64,000 nucleotides of DNA from Rhodocyclaceae bacterium (GTDB lineage Bacteria; Pseudomonadota; Gammaproteobacteria; Burkholderiales; Rhodocyclaceae), in the NCBI GenBank assembly GCA_023230455.1, contig JALNXH010000001.1:124001-188000 (forward strand), given 5' to 3'. The notes below the pieces were generated by a model. It was not told the DNA's origin and searched no databases. It worked only from the letters and a program-made list of their open reading frames with translations. Positions 37,644 to 46,290 of this stretch are shown here, piece by piece; the stretch's first letter is position 1; each line of letters opens with the position of its first letter. Made by a program: the position numbers and the translations under genes.

Positions 37644-38828
37644 ATGAATGCCATCCTGACACTCAACTCCGGCTCTTCATCGATCAAGTTCGCCCTTTTC
37701 GCCGCAACCGGCACGATCAACTCATGCGCCGAACTGTACGGCCAGATCGATGGCATCGGCGCCCGTCCGCATATCAAAGCAATGGATAAGAACGGACAGC
37801 GCATCGACGACGTGGATATTCCGCTCAGCGGCGATTCCGACAAGCAGCACCACGAAGCCTTGGAGTTCCTGGTGAATTGGCTCCATGCCCATGAGGCCGG
37901 CTGGCAGGTGATCGGCGTCGGGCACCGCATCGTCCACGGCGGGCAGGACTATTCGCGGCCCATGGTTCTGGACGATGCATCCCTAGCGCAACTGCGCCTG
38001 CTGATTCCTCTTGCGCCGCTGCACCAGCCGCACAATCTGGAAGGCGTCGACGCCATGCGCGCGCATTTGCCGCACATCCCGCAGATCGCCTGCTTCGACA
38101 CCGCATTCCATCGTACCCAGCCCGAAGTGGCGCAGCGCTTCGCGCTGCCGCGCTGGCTTTCGGAAAAAGGACTCCGCCGCTACGGCTTCCACGGCCTTTC
38201 CTACGAATACATCGCCTCGACCCTGCCGCGGCATCTCGGACCGAAGGCCGCCGGCCGCATCGTCGTCGCCCACCTGGGCAACGGCGCCTCGGCCTGCGCC
38301 ATGCACAACGGCAAAAGCATGGCCACCTCGATGGGTTTCTCGCCGATCGAAGGGCTGGTCATGGGCACCCGCACCGGCAGCATCGATCCCGGCGTGCTCA
38401 TCTATCTGATGGAATTCGAAGGCCTGGGCTGGAAGGGGCTGGTCAATCTGTTGTGCAAGGAATCGGGCCTGCTCGGGGTTTCCGGCATTTCGCAGGACAT
38501 GCGTACCCTGCTCAAGTCGCAGGAGCCGACCGCCAAGGAAGCCGTGGAGCTGTTCTGCTACCGGCTGGTGCGCGAGATCGGCGCCCTGGCCGCCACCCTC
38601 GGCGGCCTCGACGCCGTGGTATTCACCGGCGGCATCGGCGAACATGCCGCACCGGTGCGGGCAGCGGTCTGCCAAGCGCTGGCCTGGATGGGACTGGAAC
38701 TCGACGCAGCCGCGAACGGAACCAACGCAACACGCATTTCGACCGCCGACAGCCGCATAGACGCCCTGGTGATTCCGACCAACGAGGAATGGATGGTCGC
38801 GATGCATACCGCCGACTTATTACCCTGA
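37644..38828 (+). CDS. ackA: Acetate kinase
   Basis: Interconverts acetate plus ATP with acetyl phosphate plus ADP. The 394-residue length is normal. Motifs: N-terminal MNAILTLNSGSSSIKFALF (phosphate site), GHRIVHGGQDYS with the conserved His/Arg, CFDTAFHRTQP, RYGFHGLSYEYIAS with the transition-state histidine, VVAHLGNGASACA, and FTGGIGEHAAPVRAAVC in the second ASKHA fold. No phosphotransacetylase gene is adjacent, so its partner must lie elsewhere. The family also includes propionate kinases. A promoter with an inverted repeat precedes it. Confidence 0.95.
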   Translation: MNAILTLNSGSSSIKFALFAATGTINSCAELYGQIDGIGARPHIKAMDKNGQRIDDVDIPLSGDSDKQHHEALEFLVNWLHAHEAGWQVIGVGHRIVHGGQDYSRPMVLDDASLAQLRLLIPLAPLHQPHNLEGVDAMRAHLPHIPQIACFDTAFHRTQPEVAQRFALPRWLSEKGLRRYGFHGLSYEYIASTLPRHLGPKAAGRIVVAHLGNGASACAMHNGKSMATSMGFSPIEGLVMGTRTGSIDPGVLIYLMEFEGLGWKGLVNLLCKESGLLGVSGISQDMRTLLKSQEPTAKEAVELFCYRLVREIGALAATLGGLDAVVFTGGIGEHAAPVRAAVCQALAWMGLELDAAANGTNATRISTADSRIDALVIPTNEEWMVAMHTADLLP

Positions 38829-39001
38829 CATCGGCCGGGTTCTTCCCGCTATTACTTTCGGCCGAGCAAATCGGCCACATGCCGAAGCGAATCAGGGACT
38901 TGGTCGAAAAACTATTTTTCGTGCCCGACCACCTGCTCCGAAAAACCCGATAAAGCCCCCGATTCGCCCGCATTTCTCCGTTGGCTTTTTTCTGCCTAAA
39001 C
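38829..39001. other. Non-coding stretch between ackA and the NrdR-like boxes
   Basis: Part of the only gap longer than 300 bp in the window (38829-39160). It holds an AT-rich hairpin, CGAAAAA / TTTTTCG around CTA (38905-38921), nested in a GGTCG/CGACC pairing, and a later T-run (TTGGCTTTTTTCTG). These may terminate ackA. I see no convincing gene, and no B12 riboswitch box. Confidence 0.4.
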
Positions 39002-39049
39002 CTACTATAGGTAGTGTTCATCCTCGGACCACCCCACTAGATATAGGGC
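39002..39049 (+). promoter_or_regulatory. Paired NrdR-like boxes upstream of nrdJ
   Basis: CTACTATAGGTAGTGT (39002-39017) and CCACTAGATATAGGGC (39034-39049) each match about 12 of 16 positions of the published NrdR consensus ACACTATATATAGTGT as I recall it. Their centres are 32 bp apart, the three-helical-turn spacing known for NrdR box pairs. They lie 110-160 bp before the nrdJ ATG. This predicts repression of nrdJ by NrdR with ATP/dATP. Confidence 0.65.
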
Positions 39050-39160
39050 AAGCCATTGTTTTTCCGAGGGGCGAAATTTTTTTCTTTTCATTGTAAAAAG
39101 ACATGGCTATGCTGGCGCGCCGGTCTCAATAAAACCACTCATCTTCGGGACGAAAAACAC

Positions 39161-42070
39161 ATGACCACATCATTCAATACCGACGAAGAAACCCAACAGC
39201 AATTCGGCCAGCTCGGGCTGCCGCTCCCTCAGGAAATCTCAGGCGAAGTGCTCGTCGAGAAATACGCCAAAGGCAACGAACGCGACGTACATGAAGTGCG
39301 CGCCCGCGTTGCCCGCGCCCTGGCCACCATCGAGACCGAGGACAAGCGTGCGCTGTGGGAAAGCCGCTTCACCGAAGCGCAGGAAAACGGCTTCGTCCCC
39401 GCCGGCCGCATCAATTCCGCCGCCGGCACCGATCTGTGTGCCACATTGATCAACTGCTTCGTGCAACCGGTAGGCGATTCGGTCGGCGAGACGGTCAACG
39501 GTCGCCCCGGCATCTATACCGCCCTTGCCCAGGCTGCGGAAACCATGCGCCGCGGTGGCGGCGTCGGCTACGACTTCTCCTCGATCCGTCCGGTCGGTGC
39601 CCTGGTCAAAGGCACTCAGTCCCGCGCTTCGGGCCCCATCTCCTTCATGCGCGTGTTCGACCGTTCCTGCGAAACGGTCGAGTCCGCCGGCTCGCGCCGC
39701 GGCGCCCAGATGGGGGTGCTGCGCTGCGACCATCCGGACATCGAGCAGTTCATCCATGCCAAAGACAAGGGCGACCTGACCAACTTCAACATCTCGGTCG
39801 GCGTCACCGACGAATTCATGCGCGCCGTTGAAACCGGCGGCGACGTCGAACTCACCCACCGTGCCGCACCAAGCGCCGAAGTGCTGGAAAGCGGCGCCTA
39901 CCAGCGCGCCGATAGCCTCTGGGTTTATCGCAAGGTTCCTGCCCGCGACCTGTGGGACCAGATCATGCGCTCAACCTACGACCATGCGGAACCGGGCATC
40001 CTCTTCCTCGACCGCATGAACCGAGACAACAACCTCTACTACTGCGAAACCATCGAGGCAACCAATCCCTGCGCCGAACAGCCGCTGCCGCCCTATGGCT
40101 GCTGCTGTCTGGGTTCGATCAATCTGACGCTGTTCGTCGAAGCGCCGTTCACCGAACAGGCGGGTTTCAACTTCGCCGGCTTTGCCAAGGTAATCGAAAC
40201 CTCGGTGCGCATGCTCGACAACGTGCTCGACGCCACCCACTGGCCGCTCCAGCAGCAGCTTGAAGAGGCGCGCAACAAGCGCCGCGTCGGCCTCGGTTTC
40301 ACCGGCCTCGGCGATGCCCTGATCATGCTGCGGCTGAAGTACGACACGCCCGAGGCGCAACAGATGGCCACCAAGATTTCCGAGTTCATGCGCGACAAGG
40401 CCTATCTGGCGTCCGTCGAACTGGCCAAGGAACGCGGTGCCTTCCCGCTGTTCAACGCCGACCTGTATCTCTCCGGCGGCAACTTCGCCTCGCGCCTGCC
40501 GCAGGAAGTGAAGGACCAGATCCGCAAGCACGGCATCCGCAACTCTCACCTGCTGTCCATCGCCCCCACCGGCACAATCAGCCTGGCCTTCGCCGACAAC
40601 GCCTCCAACGGCATCGAACCGCCCTTCTCCTGGACCTACACCCGCAAGAAGCGCATGGCCGACGGCACCCACAAGGAATACGCCGTCGAGGACTACGCCT
40701 GGCGCCTGTACAAACACATGGGCGGCGACATGAACGCCCTCCCCGACTACTTCATCACCGCCCTGGAAATCTCCGCCCAGGCGCACGAGGAAATGGTCGC
40801 CGCCGTCGCCCCCTACGTCGACACCTCGATCTCCAAGACGGTAAACGTCCCCGCCGATTATCCCTACGCGGATTTCGAAGACCTCTACATGGCCGCCTGG
40901 AAATCCGGCCTCAAGGGGCTGGCCACCTACCGGCCCAACAGCATTCTCGGCTCCGTGCTCTCCGTCGAGCCTGCCGCGACATCGACCAACACGCAAAAGC
41001 AGCCCCACGACGTCACCATCGACTCCGCCAACCGCCGCCTTTCCATCGGCGCGCTGCCGGCGCCGGTGCTCGCCTCGCTGCGCTGGCCTGGCCGGCCGCG
41101 AATGGCCGACGGCAACACCGCCTGGTCCTACATGATCGAAACGCCGCATGGCGAGTTCGCCCTCTTCGTCGGTCAGACCGAGAACGACCTCGGCCGCGGC
41201 GTTCCTTTCGAAGTCTGGGTCAACGGCTCCGAACAGCCGCGCGGCCTTGGCGCCGTGGCCAAGACCCTATCGATGGACATGCGCGCCAACGACAAGGCCT
41301 TCCTCAAGCTCAAGCTCGACGCGCTGGCGCGGACCGTCGGCGAGGAAAGCTTCGATATGCCCTTCCCGCCGATGGGCGAACGCAAGCTCATGCCCGGCAT
41401 GGTCTCCGCCTTTGCCCAAGTCGTGCGCTACCGCTGCGAGAAACTCGGCGCACTGGAAACAAGCGACGCAAATACCGGCCCCACCCCGGTGCTCGACGCC
41501 ATGTTCAGCCGCGACGAACCGAAGACTGGCACCGACGGCACCCTGTCATGGACGGTAGACATTTCCAATCCAGCCTCGGGCGAAGAATTCGTCCTCGGCC
41601 TCAAGGAAATCACGCTCCCCGACGGGCTTACCCGGCCCTATTCGATGTGGCTCTCCGGCAACTACCCGCGCGCCCTCGACGGCCTGACCAAACTGCTCTC
41701 GCTCGACATGCGCGTGCTCGATCCGGCCTGGATCGGCATGAAGCTGCGCAAGCTGATCGACTATCCGGAACCGCTCGGCGACTTCATGGCCCGCGTCCCC
41801 GGCTCGAACAAGCAGCAGAACTGGCCTTCCACCGTGGCCTACATCGCCCGCCTGATCCAGCACCGCTACGCGATGCTCGGCATCCTCGACGAGAACGGCT
41901 ACCCGACCCGCGACATGGGCATCCTCGAAGCCCCCGGCGCCGTGGCGGAAAAAGGCGGCGTCAAGATAATGCAGGGCTCGCTGTGCGGCGAATGCGGCAA
42001 CATGACCGTGATCCGCAAGGACGGCTGCGACTTCTGCTCGGCCTGCGGCGCAGTGGGAAGCTGCGGTTGA
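39161..42070 (+). CDS. nrdJ: Class II (adenosylcobalamin-dependent) ribonucleotide reductase
   Basis: Makes deoxyribonucleotides with a B12-generated radical and works with or without oxygen. The start is ATG 39161 (MTTSFNTDEETQQQFGQ), 969 residues; an upstream in-frame ATG at 39056 lies in AT-rich leader. Core motifs: FVPAGRINSAAGTDLCATLINC, TMRRGGGVGYDFSSIRP, the active-site loop ATNPCAEQPLPPYGCCCLGS, and HLLSIAPTGTISL. After the barrel come two tandem TSCPD-type domains (about residues 610-700 and 770-860) and a C-terminal zinc-ribbon/redox tail, CGECGN...CDFCSACG. No cobalamin riboswitch is seen; control by NrdR is likely from the upstream boxes. Confidence 0.96.
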   Translation: MTTSFNTDEETQQQFGQLGLPLPQEISGEVLVEKYAKGNERDVHEVRARVARALATIETEDKRALWESRFTEAQENGFVPAGRINSAAGTDLCATLINCFVQPVGDSVGETVNGRPGIYTALAQAAETMRRGGGVGYDFSSIRPVGALVKGTQSRASGPISFMRVFDRSCETVESAGSRRGAQMGVLRCDHPDIEQFIHAKDKGDLTNFNISVGVTDEFMRAVETGGDVELTHRAAPSAEVLESGAYQRADSLWVYRKVPARDLWDQIMRSTYDHAEPGILFLDRMNRDNNLYYCETIEATNPCAEQPLPPYGCCCLGSINLTLFVEAPFTEQAGFNFAGFAKVIETSVRMLDNVLDATHWPLQQQLEEARNKRRVGLGFTGLGDALIMLRLKYDTPEAQQMATKISEFMRDKAYLASVELAKERGAFPLFNADLYLSGGNFASRLPQEVKDQIRKHGIRNSHLLSIAPTGTISLAFADNASNGIEPPFSWTYTRKKRMADGTHKEYAVEDYAWRLYKHMGGDMNALPDYFITALEISAQAHEEMVAAVAPYVDTSISKTVNVPADYPYADFEDLYMAAWKSGLKGLATYRPNSILGSVLSVEPAATSTNTQKQPHDVTIDSANRRLSIGALPAPVLASLRWPGRPRMADGNTAWSYMIETPHGEFALFVGQTENDLGRGVPFEVWVNGSEQPRGLGAVAKTLSMDMRANDKAFLKLKLDALARTVGEESFDMPFPPMGERKLMPGMVSAFAQVVRYRCEKLGALETSDANTGPTPVLDAMFSRDEPKTGTDGTLSWTVDISNPASGEEFVLGLKEITLPDGLTRPYSMWLSGNYPRALDGLTKLLSLDMRVLDPAWIGMKLRKLIDYPEPLGDFMARVPGSNKQQNWPSTVAYIARLIQHRYAMLGILDENGYPTRDMGILEAPGAVAEKGGVKIMQGSLCGECGNMTVIRKDGCDFCSACGAVGSCG

Positions 42071-42104
42071 TTTGTGTGCGGACACTTTTCTGGAGATCGA
42101 TAGC

Positions 42105-42653
42105 GTGAGCCAAACCCTCTACGACATCCCCGTCAAGAAAATCGACGGCAGCGATGCCACGCTGAACGAGCACAAAGGCGAAGTACTGCTGGTGGTGAAC
42201 GTCGCCTCCAAATGCGGCCTGACACCACAGTACGAAGGCCTTGAAAAACTCTACGAGAAATTCCGCGACAGGAGCTTTGCCGTGCTCGGTTTCCCGGCCA
42301 ACGACTTCGCCGGTCAGGAACCTGGGAGCAACGCCGAAATTCAGGGATTCTGCTCCACTACCTACGGCGTGCAGTTTCCGCTCTACGGCAAAATTGCAGT
42401 CACCGGTCCCGACAAGCATCCGCTGTATCGACATCTGATCGCCGAAAAACCGGACACGGAGGATCGCGCGGGCATGGAGACCATGCTCCGCGGCCACAAA
42501 ATCGAACCCACGGCCAAACCCGAGGTGGTGTGGAATTTCGAGAAATTCCTCATCAACCGCCGGGGGCAGATCGTACGGCGCTTTGCGCCGGACACAGCGC
42601 CCGATGCGCCAAAGCTCGTCGAGGCGATTGAAGCCGAACTGGCGAAGCACTGA
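42105..42653 (+). CDS. Glutathione peroxidase-family thiol peroxidase
   Basis: Reduces peroxides with glutathione or thioredoxin. The start is inferred as GTG 42105 (VSQTLYDIPVKKIDG), preceded by TGGAG; the frame is open from a TTG at 42072, which is less likely. Product about 182 residues, slightly longer than the common 160. The active-site cysteine is Cys37 in VVNVASKCGLTPQYEGL, Cys rather than selenocysteine. The family motif LGFPANDFAGQEPGS and the late WNFEKFLINRRGQIVRRF (Trp-Asn of the catalytic tetrad) are present. It starts 34 bp after nrdJ on the same strand, so read-through transcription is possible. Confidence 0.93.
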   Translation: MSQTLYDIPVKKIDGSDATLNEHKGEVLLVVNVASKCGLTPQYEGLEKLYEKFRDRSFAVLGFPANDFAGQEPGSNAEIQGFCSTTYGVQFPLYGKIAVTGPDKHPLYRHLIAEKPDTEDRAGMETMLRGHKIEPTAKPEVVWNFEKFLINRRGQIVRRFAPDTAPDAPKLVEAIEAELAKH

Positions 42654-42723
42654 TCCGGACGCAGTTGAGAGTCGCCTGCGGAATTTCTGTCGCGGTATTC
42701 CCGCGAAACCGATAACGCAAAGA

Positions 42724-42755
42724 GGCTAAGGGAGCAGCGTGAAGCTCCCTTAGCC
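42724..42755. terminator. Hairpin between convergent gpx and SDR genes
   Basis: A perfect 12-bp stem, GGCTAAGGGAGC with its complement, surrounds an 8-base loop. It is not followed by a T-run on either strand. It marks the left border of the catabolic island. Confidence 0.6.
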
Positions 42756-42810
42756 CCAATCGGACAATATCTACTGCCCCGATCGCACCCGGCGCTTGGC
42801 GATGTTCCGG

Positions 42811-43605
42811 CTAAGATGCCATCAGCCCGCCATCCAGCACGAGTTCATTCCCGGTCATCCAGCGACTCGCCTCCGAAGCGAGGTAGCAGACCCCACTCGC
42901 AATGTCCTGGGGCAACCCCAGTCCCAGCGGCTGCGCAGTGGCAAAGGCTTGCTCGGCAGTTGCCGCATCGGGAAACAGTCCCAGGCTGACGTAATCGTTG
43001 ATCAGGCCGGTCCCCATGTCAGTCTTGACCACCGCAGGATGGACGGAATTGACGCGGATACCGTAGCCCAGCCGGGCACACTCGACGGCGGCGGCCTTGG
43101 TCATCAGCCTCACGGCGCCCTTCGAAGCGCAGTAGCTGCCAAGGCCCACCGAGCCCATCAGGCCGGAAACTGACGAGAGATTGATGATCGTACCGCCCTG
43201 GCCGCAGGCCCCGCCCGGGCGCATGGTGCGAATCGCATGCTTGATGCCGAGGAAGACCCCGGTCGAGTTCACTGCCATGGTGCGGTTGAACTCTTCCAGC
43301 GGAATGTCGGCGAAGAGCCGCGTAATTTCAATTCCGGCATTGTTCACCAGAATGTCCAACCGGCCGAAGCGCTGCACCGCCGTCGCCAGCACAGCTTCCC
43401 ACTCGGCCTCCTGCGTCACGTCGTGGCGCAGGAAGATGGCATTGGCGCCCAATTTGGCGACCGTCCTGGCGCCCTCCTCGGCCAACACGTCGGTCACCAC
43501 AACCTTCGCCCCCGCCTCGACGAGCGTCTCGGCAATTACCGCACCCAGCCCTCGTGCACCACCAGTGACCACGGCCACTTTTCCATCGACCCTGAACCGA
43601 TTCAT
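42811..43605 (-). CDS. SDR-family oxidoreductase (island, left edge)
   Basis: Classical short-chain dehydrogenase, 264 residues, start ATG 43605 (MNRFRVDGKVAVVTGG) with GGAGG upstream. Cofactor motif TGGARGLG, an Asp after the second strand (VVVTDVLAEEG) that favours NAD, NNAG, and the catalytic Ser and YCASK pair (NLSSVSGLMG, GSYCASKGAV). The C-terminus ends in NELVLDGGLMAS. Such enzymes oxidise secondary alcohols or 3-hydroxyacyl-CoAs. It is divergent from the next SDR gene with a tandem GntR-type operator in between, so both belong to the island regulon. The substrate is unknown. Confidence 0.9.
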   Translation of the reverse strand: MNRFRVDGKVAVVTGGARGLGAVIAETLVEAGAKVVVTDVLAEEGARTVAKLGANAIFLRHDVTQEAEWEAVLATAVQRFGRLDILVNNAGIEITRLFADIPLEEFNRTMAVNSTGVFLGIKHAIRTMRPGGACGQGGTIINLSSVSGLMGSVGLGSYCASKGAVRLMTKAAAVECARLGYGIRVNSVHPAVVKTDMGTGLINDYVSLGLFPDAATAEQAFATAQPLGLGLPQDIASGVCYLASEASRWMTGNELVLDGGLMAS

Positions 43606-43677
43606 TTCCTGCCTCCTTGTTTTTTGATTGCGATAACTCGCGTCCAAATCGCTTCCGGGACTTGCGCGATCGATATA

Positions 43678-43701
43678 TTGTAGGACAATATGGTCGGACG
43701 A
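43678..43701. promoter_or_regulatory. Tandem FadR-type operator, copy 1 (divergent SDR promoter)
   Basis: Two overlapping-style sites fit TNGTNNNACNA: TTGTAGGACAA (43678-43688) and TGGTCGGACGA (43691-43701), centres 13 bp apart. The first is the core of a perfect ATATTGT/ACAATAT inverted repeat. The near edge is 73 bp from the leftward SDR start. The same arrangement recurs at 58185 and 62724, in the opposite orientation. Confidence 0.85.
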
Positions 43702-43810
43702 CTAAACGGGCCGCACTAACGTTGCAAATGCGGCAATAGCCGCAACGACACTGCCCGAGTGGCCGATTCTTCGCAGCGAACCGTAAACAGAATCGACAGG
43801 AGGAAGCGTA

Positions 43811-44593
43811 ATGGGAAGAATGGACGGCAAGGCAGTCATCATTACCGGTGCAGGCACCGGCGTCGGACGCGCGGCGATGCAGCTTTTTTCGACAGAGGGA
43901 GCTCGTGTGTTCGGCGTTTCGCGTACCCAGGCGAATCTCGACCAGACGTTGGCGCTGGTCAGGGAAGGCGGAGGCGAGGGCGCCGTATTCGCGGCGGACC
44001 TGTCGGAAGATGCCGCCTGTGAAGGCGTGGTCAAGGCAGCGCTGGCAAAGTACGGTCGCATCGACAGCTTGGTGCATGCCGCCGGTATCGGCTACAACTG
44101 GGCCAAGACGAGTCCGGGAACGATGGCCGACGTTGCCGGCACCACGCCGCAAGCGTGGCGCGAGGTCATGGCCATCGACCTCGACGCCTACTTCTACATG
44201 TGCCGCCACGTGCTGCCGCTGTTCGTCGCCCAGGGCAAGGGGACCATCGTCAGCGTCTCCAGCATCGGCGGCTACATGGGCATGCCCGACGCGCACACCT
44301 ATACGGCGGCGAAGGCCGGGATGATCAACCTCACCCGATCGATGTGCGTCACCTATGCCTCCAAGGGCATCCGCGCCAACTGCATTACTCCCGGCTTCAT
44401 CGACACGCCGATGACGGCGGACTACATGGACCTGTTCAAGGATCCCGCTGTCGGCGACAGCATCACGCCGATGCGCCGAGCCGGCACGCCGATGGAGATG
44501 GCTTACGGCTGCCTGTACTTTGCCTGCGACGAATCGGGCTATTGCAACGGCGCCGTGCTCACCATCGACGGCGGCACGACGGCACGCATGTAG
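43811..44593 (+). CDS. SDR-family oxidoreductase (rightward)
   Basis: Classical SDR of 260 residues, start ATG 43811 with AGGAGG at good spacing. Motifs: TGAGTGVG, an SR pair after the second strand (VFGVSRTQANLD) that suggests NADP preference, unusual HAAG in place of NNAG (LVHAAGIGYNWAKTS), the catalytic SVSSIGGYMG and TYTAAKAG, and GAVLTIDGGTTARM at the end. It is the only rightward gene of the island. It ends at a strong bidirectional terminator facing the long leftward operon. The role is inferred as alcohol/ketone interconversion in the island pathway. Confidence 0.9.
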   Translation: MGRMDGKAVIITGAGTGVGRAAMQLFSTEGARVFGVSRTQANLDQTLALVREGGGEGAVFAADLSEDAACEGVVKAALAKYGRIDSLVHAAGIGYNWAKTSPGTMADVAGTTPQAWREVMAIDLDAYFYMCRHVLPLFVAQGKGTIVSVSSIGGYMGMPDAHTYTAAKAGMINLTRSMCVTYASKGIRANCITPGFIDTPMTADYMDLFKDPAVGDSITPMRRAGTPMEMAYGCLYFACDESGYCNGAVLTIDGGTTARM

Positions 44594-44597
44594 GCGA

Positions 44598-44634
44598 AAA
44601 AATCCCCGCCCTTGCTGCACGGGCGGGGATTTTT
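44598..44634. terminator. Strong bidirectional terminator
   Basis: AAAAATCCCCGCCC pairs perfectly with GGGCGGGGATTTTT (14 bp) around a 9-base loop, giving T-runs on both strands. It ends both the rightward SDR gene and the long leftward operon. Confidence 0.92.
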
Positions 44635-44660
44635 CGTACGACGGTTTCAGAACGGCCGAA

Positions 44661-45428
44661 TCACCCGGCGTTGAGCCCCCCGTCGGCGCTATACACCGAA
44701 CCGGTGATGAAGGTCGAATCGTCGCTGGCAAGGAAGCGCATCAGCTTGGCGATGTCATCCGGTTCCGCATAGCGCTGCATGGGGATCATCGCCTTCAGCA
44801 TCGTGTGTACCTCGCCCGGATTGCCCGGCATCAGCCCCTCTTCCAGCGAGCGCATCATGCGCGTCTCGACCGGTGACGGATTTACGGTGTTGACCCGGAT
44901 GTTGAGCGGCGCGCATTCCAGCGCCGCGGCGCGCATCAAGCCGATCACCGCGTGCTTGCTGGTGCAATAGGGCGTGACGCCGGCGGTGCCGCGCAGCCCG
45001 GCGATGGACGACGAGATGACGATGCTGCCGCCGCCACGCTTGCGCATTTCCGGAATCGCGTATTTCAGGCTGAGCCAGACGCCGCGCACATTCACCGCGA
45101 TCACACGGTCGAAGTCTGCGGGGTCGGCATCGAAGATCGGCGTCACCTTGCCTTCGATCCCCGCGTTCGACAACAGCACATCGATACCGCCGAAGCGATC
45201 CACCGCCGCCTTTATATAAGCCTGCGTCGACGCGACGTCGGTCACGTCGGCAACGCATCCGCTTACCCGCGGGTTGCCGATCTCTACAACGGCCGCATCC
45301 AGCGCCTTGCCGTTGGAATCCACCAGCAGTACCGCTGCGCCATCGCCCGCCAGCAGTTTCGCCGCCGCCTTGCCGATGTCTCCGGCGCCCCCGGTAATGA
45401 CAACCACCTTGCCATGAAAATCAGCCAT
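44661..45428 (-). CDS. SDR-family oxidoreductase (operon end)
   Basis: Classical SDR of 255 residues, start ATG 45428 (MADFHGKVVVITGG) with GGGAGG upstream. TGGAGDIG cofactor loop, Asp in AVLLVDSNGK (NAD type), SNAG, catalytic VISSSIAGLRG and TPYCTSKHAV, and TGSVYSADGGLNAG at the C-terminus. It is the last gene of the leftward operon, 36 bp after the preceding SDR gene, and is followed by the bidirectional terminator. It probably acts on an alcohol or hydroxyacyl intermediate of the island pathway. Confidence 0.9.
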   Translation of the reverse strand: MADFHGKVVVITGGAGDIGKAAAKLLAGDGAAVLLVDSNGKALDAAVVEIGNPRVSGCVADVTDVASTQAYIKAAVDRFGGIDVLLSNAGIEGKVTPIFDADPADFDRVIAVNVRGVWLSLKYAIPEMRKRGGGSIVISSSIAGLRGTAGVTPYCTSKHAVIGLMRAAALECAPLNIRVNTVNPSPVETRMMRSLEEGLMPGNPGEVHTMLKAMIPMQRYAEPDDIAKLMRFLASDDSTFITGSVYSADGGLNAG

Positions 45429-45464
45429 GCCGACCTCCCTCAAAGATTAGTAAGCAGCACCGAC

Positions 45465-46217
45465 TCAGCGCGCCAGATAGCCGCCATCGACCGGATAGTA
45501 GGCACCCGTGATGAACGAAGCCTTGTCCGACGAAAGCCACAACACCAGTTCCGCCACCTCTTCCGTGCGACCGAGCCGGCCGATGGGATGGGAGCCGACC
45601 AGCATGGTGTTGATGTCCGGATCGTTGCGCAGATCCGAGGTCATCGCCGTGCTGATGAAGGCAGGACCGACCGAATTGACGCGAATGCCCTGGGCGCTGT
45701 ATTCGAGCGCGGCGGCCTTGGTCAAGCCGACCACGCCATGCTTCGACGCCGTATAGGCAGGTGCCGTGGCAAAGCCGACCGAGCCGAGAATGGAAGCGAT
45801 ATTTATGATCGAGCCGCCGCCGCTCTTGAGCATCGCGCCAAGCTGGTACTTCATGCCGTAGAACACGCCGGACAGGTTGATGTCGATGACCTGCGCCCAG
45901 CCATCGAGAGGATAGTCGGCGGTCAGCGCCGCAGGTCCGGCTATGCCGGCGTTGTTGCAGGCCACGTCGAGGCGGCCGAACTGCGCCATGGCACGCGCCA
46001 CGAGATTCTCGCTGTCGCCCGGTTTGGCGACATTGGCGGTGACGAACAGCGCCTCGCAGCCCTGCGCCTTGACCAGTGCCGCCGTTTCCTCGCCTGCCTT
46101 GACATCGATATCCGAGAGCACGACCTTGGCACCTTCGCGCGCCCAGGCCAGTGCAATCGCACGACCGATACCCGATCCACCACCCGTTACCAGCGCCACC
46201 TTGTTCTTCATCAGCAT
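45465..46217 (-). CDS. SDR-family oxidoreductase
   Basis: Classical SDR of about 250 residues. Three ATGs (46223, 46217, 46211) are possible; 46217 is chosen because GAGGAGG ends 6 bases before it. Motifs: TGGGSGIG, VVLSDIDVKAG (NAD type), NNAG, INIASILGSVG, APAYTASKHGV, and GAYYPVDGGYLAR at the end. It lies between the thiolase and the last SDR gene. The 67-bp gap to the thiolase holds a copy of the palindromic repeat arm also found in mutS. Confidence 0.9.
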   Translation of the reverse strand: MLMKNKVALVTGGGSGIGRAIALAWAREGAKVVLSDIDVKAGEETAALVKAQGCEALFVTANVAKPGDSENLVARAMAQFGRLDVACNNAGIAGPAALTADYPLDGWAQVIDINLSGVFYGMKYQLGAMLKSGGGSIINIASILGSVGFATAPAYTASKHGVVGLTKAAALEYSAQGIRVNSVGPAFISTAMTSDLRNDPDINTMLVGSHPIGRLGRTEEVAELVLWLSSDKASFITGAYYPVDGGYLAR

Positions 46218-46261
46218 TTGCATCCTCCTCGAAAATGTTTTTGTGGGTTACGACGTAAGCC

Positions 46262-46285
46262 CTTCGACAAGCTCAGGGCGAACGG
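46262..46285. repeat. Single arm of the REP-like repeat found in mutS
   Basis: A 24-base segment matches the right arm of the mutS insert (2077-2100) at 23 positions. It contains the GCTCAGGGCGAAC core. It sits in the gap between the thiolase and SDR genes, inside the operon. Only one arm is present here. Confidence 0.8.
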
Positions 46286-46290
46286 GAAAC

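Noticed and set aside
38829..39160. Cobalamin riboswitch before nrdJ
   Set aside because: I found no B12-box-like sequence or the expected multi-stem arrangement. The NrdR-like boxes explain the region better.
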